A DNA stretch of 64,000 bases from Abelmoschus esculentus (Eukaryota > Streptophyta > Magnoliopsida > Malvales > Malvaceae): the NCBI GenBank assembly GCA_035048815.1, contig JAUCBN010000018.1, positions 13,916,001 to 13,980,000 on the forward strand, written 5' to 3'. The position numbers and the translations under genes are program-made. Of the stretch, positions 12,561 to 24,479 are shown in pieces (position 1 is the stretch's first letter; the number at the start of each line of letters is the position of its first letter). Under the pieces are notes generated by a model. The model worked only from the letters and a program-made list of their open reading frames with translations. It was not told the DNA's origin and ran no database searches.

Positions 12561-14659
12561 TGTAATGACACGGATTCGGATCTGAGTGTCGGGTTAACCC
12601 AAAGGATTTGAGCTTCGGTTTTGGACCCCGAATTTGAGTGTTTGGCCTTAGGATGTTGAGCCTTTAGTGGTTGTTGGGCTTGAGGAGTTTTGGATTGAGG
12701 GCATGTTGGTATTTTTACAAATAAGTTGAATAGGGAGGGGTTTAGGAAGTGTTAGAGTTGTAGAGATGAGGTCATTGTGTTGGAAACTTTCTTTCATTTT
12801 CTTCCCCGCTACCTCAAGAGAAAGTTGAGCAAAAAGGTTGAATCTTTGAAGTTTTGTGTGGGAATCTCGTTTTGTACTTGAAGAGTAAGTTGTAGGGGTG
12901 TTTTTGATCTATATAAAGAGGTAAGAAAGTGTTGGTTTAGTGAGGATGAAGGTTTATGAAGGGGTTTTTGATTTAGCTTGGGTTTGAGTTTTGAAAGTTT
13001 AGAATCTGAGTTTTCTAGTGTTTTAGGATCAAGAATCACCCTAAGACGTTGCTAATCCGTTCTTCATCTTTCTTTTGTAGAGAAAAAAGGCTGTGAGCCA
13101 TCAACAAGCTTAGGAAGAGGAAAAGCTTGAAGAAGAGGGGAGCTTGGGTTTGTTGCTGTTTTTGCAAGAGGTTGGTACTCCTAACTCTTCTCTTCATTAT
13201 GCATTTCATGATAGATAGCTTGCATGTAGATTTCTATGCATGTGTGCTTGGTTTGATTCTCAAAAACCATTAATGGTGATTTTTGTATTAGTATGATTGA
13301 TGACTGGAAAATAATGTTAAAAAACTCCAAATAATCATATTATCAAGTAGGAGCATTTTAGAATCGATTAGAGTAAGTTTGAGAAAAATCCTTAGAAAAT
13401 TTCAAGTGAAACTTGCAGTTTCGTGCAGGGGGTATTGATACCAGTGACCCGTGTATCGATACCCCTTAGAGAAAGTGAGTTAGATGGGCAGACGTATCGA
13501 ACCACGATTAGATACAGAGTCCTCCAGTGACATCTCCGATTCGATACTTGTATCAAATTGGGTGAGCCTTCTTAGTTGACTTTAGAGTTGGTCAAAGCAT
13601 ATCGATACCAATATTGATACTGTGTGTTTCGATTCCCTCCTTGTGATGGTATCGATACAGGGTGTTTCAATACCCCTCTTAGGAATATCGATACCCCTAT
13701 GAAACCTTGCCCAAGTTAAGTAGAGAATTGAGGTTCGATAATTGTAATTAAGGATCCTTATGAATCTTAAACATAATGAAATGAATTATGAAACCAAGAT
13801 TGTTGATTATAACCCCGGAAGATTAAATTGTGACAATCTTAATACGTCTTGTTGTGAAAGGTCCTAGGTGGATCATTTGTGTGTACTGAGTCCTTGTATG
13901 ATGGAAATCTAAATATCCAAAAGTGTTGTAATACATCGAAGGCCATCCGATGTAATATTTCGAGTGATGTATTAAAGACCTTTATTCCGAGTATTGGGCG
14001 TCCTCACTCGAAGATGTTCGATGTAACATTCCGAGCATGAGATTGGTTCGGCAGCCTTATTCCTAACTGTAGGATCCTGATGCTGTATGGAGGCGGGTTT
14101 CACTCTTATGTGTTGTCTTGATGTGACTTGTATATGTTGTGTGCGATAGTATACATTTCATTTATGCCATGTGATAGGCAAGCATGCTAGACCATCATAC
14201 CATGCACGATATTTATATACCTTGCTTTACTGCTTATGATATGCATGATGCTGGCCGAGTTCGGTGTATCCACTAAGCTTTTGTAGCTCAGTATTCGAAA
14301 TGTGTTTTCGTGCGTAGGTTAGGTGAAGCCAGTTTCTGTGGAGCACCATCGAGGTTTGAATTTCAGCATCGACTATGTGTCAAAGAACAGTTATAGATGT
14401 AGTGGGCTAGTACTATGTTGAACCCTATATGTATTTGTAACTCTGTTTATTTTAAATTGGATCGAATGTTTTAAATGGTTTGTAATGTTTGGAGCTCCAG
14501 TTACTTTAAATTACTTTAGGCTTATGTTCTAACTTGAATGGATTTTATGAATCATATTTTGGACTTGAGTTTGATTTTATTATTGAGTTTTGAAAAGAAA
14601 TTTTGAAATACAGGTTCTGGACTGGAGGCCCAATGTGACACCGGATCGAGAGTGTTACA
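12561..14659 (+). mobile_element. Ty3/gypsy-type solo LTR, TSD AAATA, with TATCGATACC motifs
   Basis: The LTR begins TGTAATGACACGG and ends GAGAGTGTTACA, with perfect 5-bp flanks AAATA at 12556-12560 and 14660-14664. It is 2,099 bp with no internal region. Between about 13430 and 13700 it repeats variants of GTATCGATACCCC many times. The same family occurs in the opposite orientation at 42554-44561. The element interrupts the outer hAT-like MITE. Confidence 0.9.
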
Positions 14660-14739
14660 AAATATTTTAAAATTTTAAATTAGATTAACAAATAATCGAA
14701 TCAGATTAATCAAACAAATATTTTTAAACACCTTTGCCA

Positions 14740-15121
14740 TACAAATAATATCTTACCATCTCTTTGCTTTTTACTGTTGTTGTTTTGTTTTTTAAACCTG
14801 TGAAACAACATCCTGACCCTCCAATTCTGGAGGAAGATATAATTAGGTTTTTCTTTGGTTAGGTTTCTCTCAAACAATAGTCTCCGCATTGAGTGGCTCT
14901 TCCTCTAGAAATTTATACACAAACATTTATTTATTTATTCGATTTTTTAAGATTTTATTTTAATTAATTTAAATCGATTTATATCACGAATTTTATTTTA
15001 ATAGATAAATTATTTGACAAAAACATTTTACATAAATAAAATTTCAATCTTGAGATAAATTTAAATAGTATCGAATTATTTATTACTTAATTTGACCAAC
15101 CCGATTATTTATTACTTAATC
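14740..15121. other. AT-rich intergenic stretch
   Basis: No gene or clear element end is visible. It separates the hAT-like MITE from the gypsy integrase fragment. Confidence 0.4.
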
Positions 15122-15885
15122 GATAGTCAGACGAAAGCCTTGAATCGTTGTCTCGAAATATACTTACGTTATATGACCGGTGATGATCCGACCAAGTAGG
15201 ACCACTACCTTGCATGGGCGGAATATTGGTCAACACAGCTTATCACACCTCGGATGGAATGACGCCCTTTCATGCTTTGTATGGCCGCAACCCACCTATT
15301 ATCTTGACTTATGTGGAAGGCAACTCTCACCACACTCAAGTGGATAAACAATTGTTGGACAGAGATGTTTTATTGCATCAGCTGAAGCGTAATTTGTAGC
15401 AGGAACAACAACGAATTAAACTCTAAGCCGATAAACATCGTCGAGAATTAACTTTGGCTGAAGGTAACTGGGCATTTGTTCGGTTACAACCCTATCGACA
15501 AGTTTCTTTGCGTCTTCAACGCCATCAGAAATTGGGACCTCGTTATTTGGACTATATAACGAATTGGTGTTGCTGCATATAAACTTGATCTGCCGACTTT
15601 GACTCACATTCATCCGGTCTTCTATATTTCTCAACTCAAACCATGTCATGGTCAGCCTACACAACAGATCACGCCATTACCCTTGATCCATGAGGATATT
15701 GCTTCACCTTCTACTATTATTGACCTTGAGGATAAGGTGCCGTCTTCAGGAGGAGGTATTGTCATGAATGGACCAACTATCATTGCACCAACAGTAGATT
15801 CGGAAGGTGCGGAGCCACATAGGAGCTGCAGAGCAAGGAATGTGCCTAAGAAATTAACCAACTTTGTGGACTTAACATCAGGGTG
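15122..15885 (+). pseudogene. Ty3/gypsy integrase C-terminal and chromodomain-region fragment
   Basis: The start encodes SQTKALNRCLE, the integrase-core stretch before the last part of gypsy integrases. It is followed by NTAYHTSDGMTPFHALYGR, a highly characteristic gypsy integrase motif (15223-15285). After a stop near 15399 the frame continues in pieces (RLQPYRQ-like GPF/Y-type region, HPVFYISQLKPC near 15604), then ends at the stop near 15886. Upstream pol and both LTRs are missing. The right end abuts the kinase pseudogene in opposite orientation, with the junction at about 15872-15886. Confidence 0.85.
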
Positions 15886-16849
15886 AATGATTCCTCCATC
15901 CAAACCAGTGTGAAGATAATGAAATCCCTTTGCAACACCGATACAAATTTCAAACCTTTGCCTCCATGTCAATAAGGATAATGTGGATGGTCTTTCTGGA
16001 TTCCCTTGCAACTGGTAAAGATGTTCCCTGAGAGTCCCTTTCTTCATGAATTCATAAACCAGTATCATCTCGGACCCTTCATCGCAGTATCCAATCAGGG
16101 ACACGGGATGGCGATGCCGAATCTTGGAAAAAATCATGACCTCGGTTCAGAATTCTGGAAGACCCTGGCCATGTTTGGACTCAATTCTTTTTACTCCAAC
16201 TTTGAGACCATTTCTTAGAATCCATTTGTAGATTTTACCAAAGTCGTCTTCCCCAATCAGTAACTTAGCATTGAAGTTTTTGGTTGCCTCTAATATTTTA
16301 GCAAAAGGCATCTTTAACTTCAGGTTTATGTTCAGAATAGGAGGGGGATTTACAGATTGCAAAGGGCTCACTCCTCCGAAAATAAGGGTACCGTATGAAA
16401 CCATTATTGCGAAACCCTTGGCTTTTCTTCGTTTCTTAAACAACAAGAAAGCCACCAACAAAGTACAGAAGACAACAACACATCCAGCGACAGAACCAAC
16501 TATGATATACACTAAATTCTTCCTTTTTGTCCCTCTAATAGGTAGCTAGAAACTTGGTTTGGTGATGAACTCCATGATCTCGAGTCCATTCATGAAAGCA
16601 AGTTCCATGGTTGAGTTCGCCTATGGAACAACAGTTGAGTCAACCACGAAATCTAAATAGAATGGAACTGCAAAGTTGACAGTATACGGAAAAAGATTGA
16701 TTTGTTGGTTGAAGTTGTAAATAAGGAGACCAAATTGGACAGTGTAGGCCGGTGGACTAAGGATGTCGTTGAAATGGACTCGAACAAAATGCCGAGCTTT
16801 CTCACTTACATTGAAATGCCAAGTAATGTTACGAGAATTTGATGACAGG

Positions 16850-18155
16850 TAATTCGGTGATTTAAATAGTTAATTTTTAATTATTAATTACCTTATTCTC
16901 ATGAACTTATCACTGCTAATTTGAGTTATTTCGTTTTTTATGTGTAGTGAACTATTTACTACAATTGGTGACTAAAAAGATAATTTTTGCATTTTTCACG
17001 ACTAGAGACATGGGCATACGTCGGGCAAGACGAAATGTTGGCAGTCTAGTCAGCAAAATCTGAGATAATTCTAGATGCAGTTCAGTTAGCAAGATTTGAG
17101 AAGATATTTAGGATAAGATATCTTGTTTTTAAATTTTAAACCTAAGAATTATCTTTTTATCTTTTATTTTATTTTGAGTTTGTTATTTTTTAGGTTATTA
17201 GTAGCCTATAAATACCCTCCATGGGTAAGGCTTTAGATCCATCATTCCATCTTTGAACTTTTGTCTTGTTGCTTTTATTCTATAAAATGTCTTTTCTTTC
17301 TTTATTTTTTAAAGTCTTTTTATATTTTACAAAATATGCTAAGTATGATAATTGATATCATGCTTAGCTAATTTCCTTTAAGCCGAGAGCTAACAATGAA
17401 TCAATCCGATGCGTGAGAATTGAATAGTACTTAATTCCCTTCGGGATACATTCTTATTTTTTTGTTTTATTAGTTTGGCAATCGGCCTTACAAAATTAAA
17501 GCATTTTCAAACCAAAAAGAGCTCGTTGGTCTGGATGTTGTTTTAATATACAATGGGAGAAAGGATTTGCCTGTGACAATTTTGACTTCCTATAAACACA
17601 CTTAACGGCGGTCCGCTAAGGAAAAATAAGATCGAATTCGATTCTCAACGAGACAACATAATCCGAGTCAGGACTTTCTAATACTTAATCTGGTTGTTTT
17701 AACGAAAATAGTTATAGTTAATCCACTCAAGAATCATCTTTCAAAGATAGGCTTGAGAAGATCGGTTACAAGAGAGAAAGAAAAGTTACAATGGGTTGGT
17801 CCTTGTAGACTGTAACCGATATGAATCCCAGAGTAAAAATCATTTTCAATGATCGACAGAATTGAAACAAAGTTAGCTCGAGGCGATTTCTTCATTTTCG
17901 TTTTCAAATACTATTTCTTTTTCTCAATCTTTATTTTTACTTTTAATTTGTTACTTTAGTTTCTTTATTTTTCATCACAATCTCATCAAAACCCCTTTTA
18001 ATTGATTGTTTGCAGCATCTTGAACTAGAATCGACACAGAATTGCATCAGAAATTCCAAATTCTTTGTGGATCGACCCTCTTTATTATACTATTTTTTAC
18101 TTTTTTAATTTAAAGATGATTATTTTATTTTTGACGAGTAAAACAATGCTTGTCA
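16850..18155 (+). repeat. 5' LTR of the Athila-like element
   Basis: Starts around TAATTCGGTGATTTAAATAG and ends TGTCA. It is nearly collinear with 22396-23580, sharing for example the CCTATAAATACCCTCCATGG promoter-like block (17210-17230 and 22781-22800). The 3' copy lacks about 110 bases present here around 17500-17760. Confidence 0.85.
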
Positions 18156-18159
18156 AAAT

Positions 18160-18177
18160 TGGCGCTGTTGTCGGGGA
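18160..18177 (+). other. Primer-binding site of the Athila-like element
   Basis: TGGCGCTGTTGTCGGGGA lies 4 bases after the 5' LTR end. It is two changes from the TGGCGCCGTTGCCGGGGA sequence I recall at this place in Athila elements. Confidence 0.75.
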
Positions 18178-18215
18178 ATTTTTGGAAAATTACTGATTAT
18201 TTTTTTTTTGTTTTT

Positions 18216-19340
18216 ATGAATAGGAGAAACCCGGGAATTCTTGTTGAATTTGAACCTAAAATCGAAGCAAGAGCTCGTAGAACTCACGGCCAAACACTTC
18301 GAAAGAAGAAACAACAAAGAGAGCAAGACAATCAGTCAAGTTCAGAATTTAATTATGATTCATTATCTGATTCTCAATCTTACGGAGAGTCGAATCCGAA
18401 CACCTATCCAACTTCATCAAACGCAAATATTAAACTAAGACTGATGGCCAACCAAACGATTAGATAATTAAATGCAGCCCGCGAGATACAACAACCACTT
18501 TGCATTACCTTTCCTAAAGGCGAAACCCCATTTCAACTAAAGACTGGATTGATCCACCTCCTTCTCACCTATAATAGTTTGCCTAGTGAAAGTCCATATA
18601 AACACCTCACAGAATTTCATATGGTGTACAACAGTATGAAGCCTCAAGGAATTTCCGATGATCAAATCAAACTTAGAGTATTTCTTTTTTTTTAGCCGTA
18701 ACGGCTAAGGAATGGTTATTTTATTTATCGCCTAATTCAATTAGTACCTGGGATGATCTAACACGTGTTTTCCTTGACAGGTTTTTTCCATTGACAAAAG
18801 CAAGTGAACTATGGCGAAGTATTTGGGAATTCAAAAAAAAGAATGCGAAACTCTTTACGATTATTGGGAGAGGTTTAAAAAATTATACGCCAGCTGCCCG
18901 CAACATGGTTTATCTGAGCAAACATTTCTTCAATACATTTATGAAGGAATGCTTCCAGTTGGTAAAAAATGGTAGATGTAGCTAGTGGTCGTGCTCTTAT
19001 TAATATGATACCCAATGCAGCAAGAACATTGATTTCTACTATGGCGGCAAACTCACAACAATTTGGCTCTACGAGTGAACCTAGCCGACAGGTTCACGAG
19101 GTAAGTGTTGTTTCAATTGAAAGCAAATTAGAAAAATTAACTAACAGAGTTAGTTCCCTTGTTTCAGGAAAAATCGGAGCTGAAAAAGTTTGTGGAGTTT
19201 GCACAATGTCAGATCATCCGACAGACTGTTGCCCATTACTACGAGATGTATCTGAAGCAAAGGTTAATATCGTAGGAAATTTTTTGAGACCCCCCCAAAG
19301 AGCATACAATCCATATAGTAATACTTTCAATCAAGGATGA
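18216..19340 (+). pseudogene. Athila-type gag, decayed
   Basis: The likely start is MNRRNPG at 18216. The first frame stops at about 18467 and gag-like sequence continues in other frames: a SPYKHLTEFH stretch near 18600, WDDLTRVFLDRFFP near 18750, and SIESKLEKLTNRVSSL near 19110. A zinc-knuckle pattern CX2CX4HX4C (CGVCTMSDHPTDCC) lies at about 19191-19232. Several stops and frameshifts prevent a full gag protein. Gag would form the particle that packages element RNA. Confidence 0.8.
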
Positions 19341-19904
19341 AGGGATCATCCAAACCTGAGTTACGGAAACAACCAAAATTATCAAGCGAGAGCTTCTACT
19401 TTTCCAGCTCAAACGCCACAAATATCATCCCTTGAAACGATTGTCGAGAAATTATCCATATCCCAAGAAAATTCCAAACTCAAACACATACCCATCTTTA
19501 AGAAATTGACAAATAAATCAGCCAATTAGAATAAAAAGTTGGTCGCCTAGAATCTCAAGGCCGATCACCATCACAAACCGAAACAAATCTAAGGGAAAAT
19601 GTAAGTTCGATCACTCTACTAAGTGGCACCATCATCTCACCTAAAGCTTCAAACAAGTCCGATAAGCACAAGGAAGATGCATCATCAAAGAAATAAGAAA
19701 AAGATCATTTGCCTTCAAACATTTCTGGTAAATTTGTTTTCAACTTTTTTTTCCTTCCACTTACGAAACTTTACCTCCTTTTCCTTCTAGGCTTATGAAA
19801 CCTGACAAGAAAGCGGAAGAGAAAGAAATTCTCGATATCTTTAGAAAGTTAGAAATTAGCATCCTTTTCTTGATGCAATCCGGAAAATACCCAAATATGC
19901 AAAA

Positions 19905-20659
19905 TTCTTGAAAGATCTTTGCTCAAACCGAAGGCAATTGAATGGGAATGAAAAGGTAAACCTTGGCGAAAATGTTTCAGCGATCTTTCAGAAAAGGCTT
20001 CCACCAAAATACAAAGATCAAGGTATGTTCGTCATACCGTGCAAAATTGGTAATGTTAGAATCAAGCAAACAGTGTGTGACTTAGGCCGTCTATCAATGT
20101 GATGCCATTGTCCGTCTATAACAAAATTTCCAATGAACCATTAAAAGAGACGAGGGTGACAGTACAACTCGCCGATTGATCGATCATCTACCCCGAAGGA
20201 GTTCTAGAAAATGTTTTAGTGAAGGTAAATGATTTAATATTTCTTGTTGATTTTTATATAATTAACATGGAAAATGATCGTAGTAATATTGGATCTGAAA
20301 TACTTCTTGGGCGACTATTCTTGAGCACGACACACACAGAAATTGATGTTCGTAGTGGCATTTTAACTATGGAATTTGATGGAGAAGTTGTCAATTTTAA
20401 CGTATATAAAGCCATGAAATATCTAGATAATGTGGCAAGCTTGAATTTTATTGATATTGTTGATCCATTTGCTAATGAATTTTTGGAAACTAATTTACTA
20501 CGTGCTTTTTGTAGGGAATTAGAAAAGGAGGAATTTAAAGATAAAAAGTTTGAACAAATTATTTCTACCATTTATTCTACTTCTAATTTTCATTTAATGC
20601 CGTCAAAAATTAAATCTTTTCCATCAATCTTGCAGGGATCAAAAATTACCACCGGATAA
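19905..20659 (+). pseudogene. Athila-type aspartic protease region, decayed
   Basis: A stretch near 20020-20100 reads PCKIGNVRIKQTVCDLGRL, matching the retropepsin-like region where the family has a DLG(A/S) motif. It continues in another frame and then in the 20219-20659 frame, with VKVNDLIFLVDFY, ILLGRLFLSTTHTEIDV and GILTMEFDGEVV, which are characteristic of plant gypsy gag-pro proteins. The frame ends at 20659 where RT would normally follow; no RT is seen. A GACGTTAAACAAAGCGCT block near 20814 resembles a sequence I recall downstream of coding regions in Athila-like elements. Confidence 0.75.
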
Positions 20660-20859
20660 ATTGTATATTAAAGAAGACACTTTGTTGAAAAAGTTCAAGG
20701 AATGCCATGGTCGAAAAATTTGTCATAGAGAAATTCTCAGCTGGACAAAGCAAGTGAATTGGAAAAAAAACTTCTCGCAATACTTGTAGTCTAAATCAGG
20801 TCGTCGAGCTAATGACGTTAAACAAAGCGCTAAATGGGAGGTAACTCATTTTCTTTCTT

Positions 20860-22395
20860 TCTTTATTTATTTTTTTATTCACTTATTTTTATTTTTTTAT
20901 CTAATTTATTTTCAAATAAATTTTCACATAATTTTTCTCAGATTCGAATGGCTTGGTTCTTTATAAAACTTGAAAAATGAAAATGAGGAATTACATACTC
21001 CTTAAAACCTCAAAATACATCATTCTCCCCAAAACCGACAACAAAAGTCACCTTAGACACGGGGAGTATTTCTATTCCTTTTCTTGTACTTTAATTTTCA
21101 TATTAAGACAATATGCTTTAAGTTAAAGGGTAAAGATTGAATCAAGTTCCATCTTACTTGTTTTATCATTTGCTTGATTGAATGCTTTGATTGAATTAGT
21201 CGAATGCTTAGTTAAATTTCTTTCATTTTCACCAAATATCTTAAGCATGCTATGATTATCTAAGCTCTTCTAGTTATTTTAGATTTAGAACACTCTTGAT
21301 AGTTGGATTACATGAGTAGGAATTTAAGTTGACTTCTTTGTAATATACCTTGATTTTGTCTATTGAACTTTCGCCTAACTTGAATAATGAAACACATTTT
21401 GGTAAGGTTTTGAGCCTTGAGCATGTTTTCTCCGTTTTTATACTCGTTTTTCTTGCTTGAGTGTGTCGAATTAGATATTGGAAATCTAGAACTTGTGGAA
21501 TGAATACATTTTGAGACTACACATGAAATATGTTGCTTTGATATGATTTGGGCATAGGATTCACCCCATTTTTACCAAAGAAAAAGCCTACCCTTTTGAT
21601 TTTCCATTAGTGAACCAATTTTAAGCCTACATCCATTTTTTTTGTTTCACCATAATTTTAAGCCTTTAAGCCTTTTAATTTTGTATCATTCTCTTTTCTT
21701 TCCCATTGTCAGGACAAATAATTGAAGCGTATGAGTATTTTTGTTCCATAAAAAATGAAAAGAAAGGAAAGAAAGAAAGAAAAAGAAGAAGAAAAAAAAA
21801 AGAGGACAAAAAACAAAAGAGAATAAACGGAAAAAAAAAAGGTTTGCTTGATTTTGATTTTATTTTTGATGTAAATATTCTTATTTATTTCATGCACCTT
21901 ATTTTGCTCGTGGACATTGGTTATGTTATTTAAGAATTCTTTGTCTTGACTACAAGCCTCATTTTAAACCTTTTTCCCTATCATTACCTAAGTCCCATTA
22001 CACCATTTTTAAAGATCCATTGATCTTGCATCTTATTTATTCTAAGTAATGGAGAATTGATTATGTCACAAGCTTATGGAAATCCTTATTTGATTGCGAC
22101 TTTGAGCGAAATTTTGCACCCGAAACATATTTGAGTGAATTGAGTGATACCTTGTGAGGAATTGAGTTAGGTTGAATTTTTGATTGATGAAATATGGGAA
22201 GTTACAAGGATGTTTGGTTTATTTTTTTACTCATGTTTATTCTCTTGATTGATGTTTTGGTTCAATTAATTATTATGAGCTTTGGTTTTCATAAATTGTT
22301 TAAGTATGAGATGGATTGGTGGATTGAAACTAGGTATTTGATTGGTTTTATTAAGGTATACTTGAGGGCAAGTATGAGACAAGTGGAGGGGAATT
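20860..22395 (+). other. 3' non-coding part of the Athila-like element
   Basis: AT-rich, without a recognisable domain. It contains an A/G-only rich tract at about 21757-21842 (repeated GAAAGAAAG and AAGAAGAAAA) and, just before the 3' LTR, a GTGGAGGGG polypurine stretch at 22383-22391 that can serve as the plus-strand primer site. Confidence 0.55.
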
Positions 22396-23580
22396 TGATT
22401 GGTGATTTAAATAGTTACTTTTTAATTACTATCATATTCTCATGAACTTATCATTGCTAATTTGAGTTATTTCGTTTGTTTTATGTGTAGTGAACTATTT
22501 GCTACAATTGGTGACTACAAAGACAATTTTTGCATTTTTTGCGACTGGAGACATAGGCATGATGCTGGGCACAACGAAATGTTGATGCGGCAGTTTCTAG
22601 AAGATTCTGGAGGCAGTCCAGTCAGCAAAATTTGAGATAATTCTGGATACGATTCAGTTAGCAAAATTTGAGAAGATCTTTAGGATAAGATATCTTGTTT
22701 TTAAATTTTAAACTCAAGAATTATCTTTTATCTTTTATTTTATTTTGAGTTAGTTTGTTATTTTTTAGGTTATTAGTAGCCTATAAATACCCTCCATGGG
22801 TAAGGCTTTAGATCCATCATTCCATCTTTGAACTCTTGTCTTGTTGCTTTTACTCTATAAAATTTCTTTTCTTTCTTTATTTTTTTAAGTCTTTTTATAT
22901 TTTGCAAAAATATGCTAAATATGATAATTGATATCATGCTTAGCTAATTTTCTTTAAGCCGAGAGCTAACAATGAATCAATTCAATGCGTGAGAATTGAA
23001 TAGTACTTAATTCCCTTCGGGATACATTCTTATTTTTCTGTTTTATTAGTTTGGCAATATTGATCTGGATGTTATTTTAATATAAAGTGGAAGAAAGGAT
23101 TTGCCTGTGGCAATTTTGACTTCCTGTGAACACACTTAGCGACGGTCCGCTAAGGAAAAATAAGATCGGATTCGATTTTCAACGAGACAACATAATCCGA
23201 TTCGGGCCTTTACAATAGGTTGGTCCTTGTAGACTGTAACCGATATGAATCCCGGAGTAAAAATCATTTTCAATGATCGACAGAATTGAAACAAAGTTAG
23301 CTCGAGGCGATTTCTTCATTTTCGTTTTCAACTACTATTTCTTTTTCTTAATCTTTATTTTTACTTTTAATTTGTTACTTTAGTTTCTTTATTTTTCATC
23401 ACAATCTCATCAAAATTCCCTTTTAATTAATTGTTTGCAGCATCCTGGACTAGAATCGACACAGAATTGCATCAGAAATTTCAAATTCCCTTTGGATTGA
23501 CCCTCTTTACTATACTATATTTTACTTATTTAATTTAAAGAGGATTATTTTATTTTTGACGAGTAAAACGATGGTTGTCA
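22396..23580 (+). repeat. 3' LTR of the Athila-like element
   Basis: Starts TGATTGGTGATTTAAATAG and ends GGTTGTCA. It is shorter than the 5' copy because of an internal deletion between about 23055 and 23215 relative to it. The sequence after its end resumes the receptor-kinase pseudogene. Confidence 0.85.
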
Positions 23581-24479
23581 ACGGGCTATCATCTAGTCTT
23601 ACTTCTTTGCATCAGATCTTTATCGTCATAGCGTGCTTTCGGTTCATAAGAATCATTTTGCGCCCAATATTTTCCAACAACTATGTAATCACCATCATCA
23701 ACCCATTCTGATGCAACTGCATTTGAGTCATTAAAGGGTTAGCTTTGTCCAAAAGCAACTCTATGAACAGTTCTATGCAACTGAGAGTTCAAACCCTGGT
23801 AAATACCCTTTCTTCCTGCAGGACTCAGACGAATTCGATTATCCTTAAGATTTGGAACATGGAAAACTTTATGGCATTGAAAAAGGCCAAAGCTGATTGA
23901 TGTGCAGGGATAAAGTTGATTTTGAACTTGGATGAACTGATAGAAACTAGTAAATCCTTAATCACAGGGAAAGAAATATTGTTTCTAACACTGAAATTGG
24001 ATAGCAGAGACTTACTTAAAGTTGTAACATTGAACGAGGCATCCCCTAGTTCAGCAAAAGGAAGGAAATGGAGGCGAACCACATGTAGGTCCTTGTCAGA
24101 CTAGTTGATGTCGAGTTGATAGTAAAAAGAGTCACTTGAAAGCCTTTCTGTTTGGTAAAGAACCGAGTCTGCTGCTGGCTACTGGTTTGTGTCTGTGATT
24201 GGTTTGCTATTCACAACAGTGGAGGAGTTTTGGATTTTGTCACCAACAAATTTCCTAGTTCCTTGTGTTTCGGGGGAACCTGACCCACAGTTGATAAAGT
24301 GTTTTTCTGGGAAAACATAGGGTGTAGAGAGAATCAAAACAGGGTTCAACTGGAGAAGAAACAAAGGCAAGAAAACTAAGTTATGTAACAACAGATTTCC
24401 CATTGCAATCTGAGGGCGGTTAAGAATCAGATTGAGTGAATGACAGTAATGGCTGAAAAAAACCTGAGTACGGGTCATG

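Larger units (their letters stand above)
11346..14736. mobile_element. hAT-like MITE, split by a MITE and a solo LTR
   Basis: The left end TAGGGGTGTTTATTGT pairs imperfectly with the right end TTTTTAAACACCTTTG, a pattern common in plant hAT-derived MITEs. Its own sequence is 11346-11364, 12201-12560 and 14660-14736; the rest is the nested MITE and the solo LTR. Without them the element would be roughly 450 bases. No matching 8-bp TSD was found around it, so its limits are less certain than those of its inserts. Confidence 0.5.
16850..23580 (+). mobile_element. Athila-like Ty3/gypsy element lacking RT, RNase H and integrase
   Basis: Two direct LTR copies (16850-18155 and 22396-23580) flank an internal region with a primer-binding site, decayed gag and an aspartic protease region. 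No RT or integrase is visible, so it is internally deleted or non-autonomous. Flanks are ACAGG before and ACGGG after, a 5-bp TSD with one mismatch. The element lies within the malectin-like coding region of the CrRLK1L pseudogene in opposite orientation. Confidence 0.85.
15872..24403 (-). pseudogene. CrRLK1L (FERONIA/THESEUS family) receptor kinase pseudogene
   Basis: On the minus strand a malectin-like receptor kinase runs from 24403 to 23581 and resumes from 16849 to about 15872. Seen in order: a signal-peptide-like start MGNLLLHNLVFLPLF and FINCGSGS (24403 to 24179); malectin-like motifs MVRLHFLPFAELGDASFNVT, EWVDDGDY and ITWHFNVSEKARHFVRVHF; a membrane segment VAGCVVVFCTLLVAFLLF then basic residues; and the kinase N lobe, including LVYEFMKKGTLREHLY and DVKS with an HRD-like HPD. 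Disabling features are stops and frameshifts in the ectodomain, the Athila insertion, and loss of everything after the catalytic loop, where gypsy DNA is joined. Family members are about 800-850 residues and usually intronless, which fits. Resemblance to Arabidopsis At2g23200 is from memory. Confidence 0.85.

Noticed and set aside
21706..21933. Lysine-rich ORF of 75 codons
   Set aside because: Produced by the purine tract in the non-coding part of the Athila-like element.
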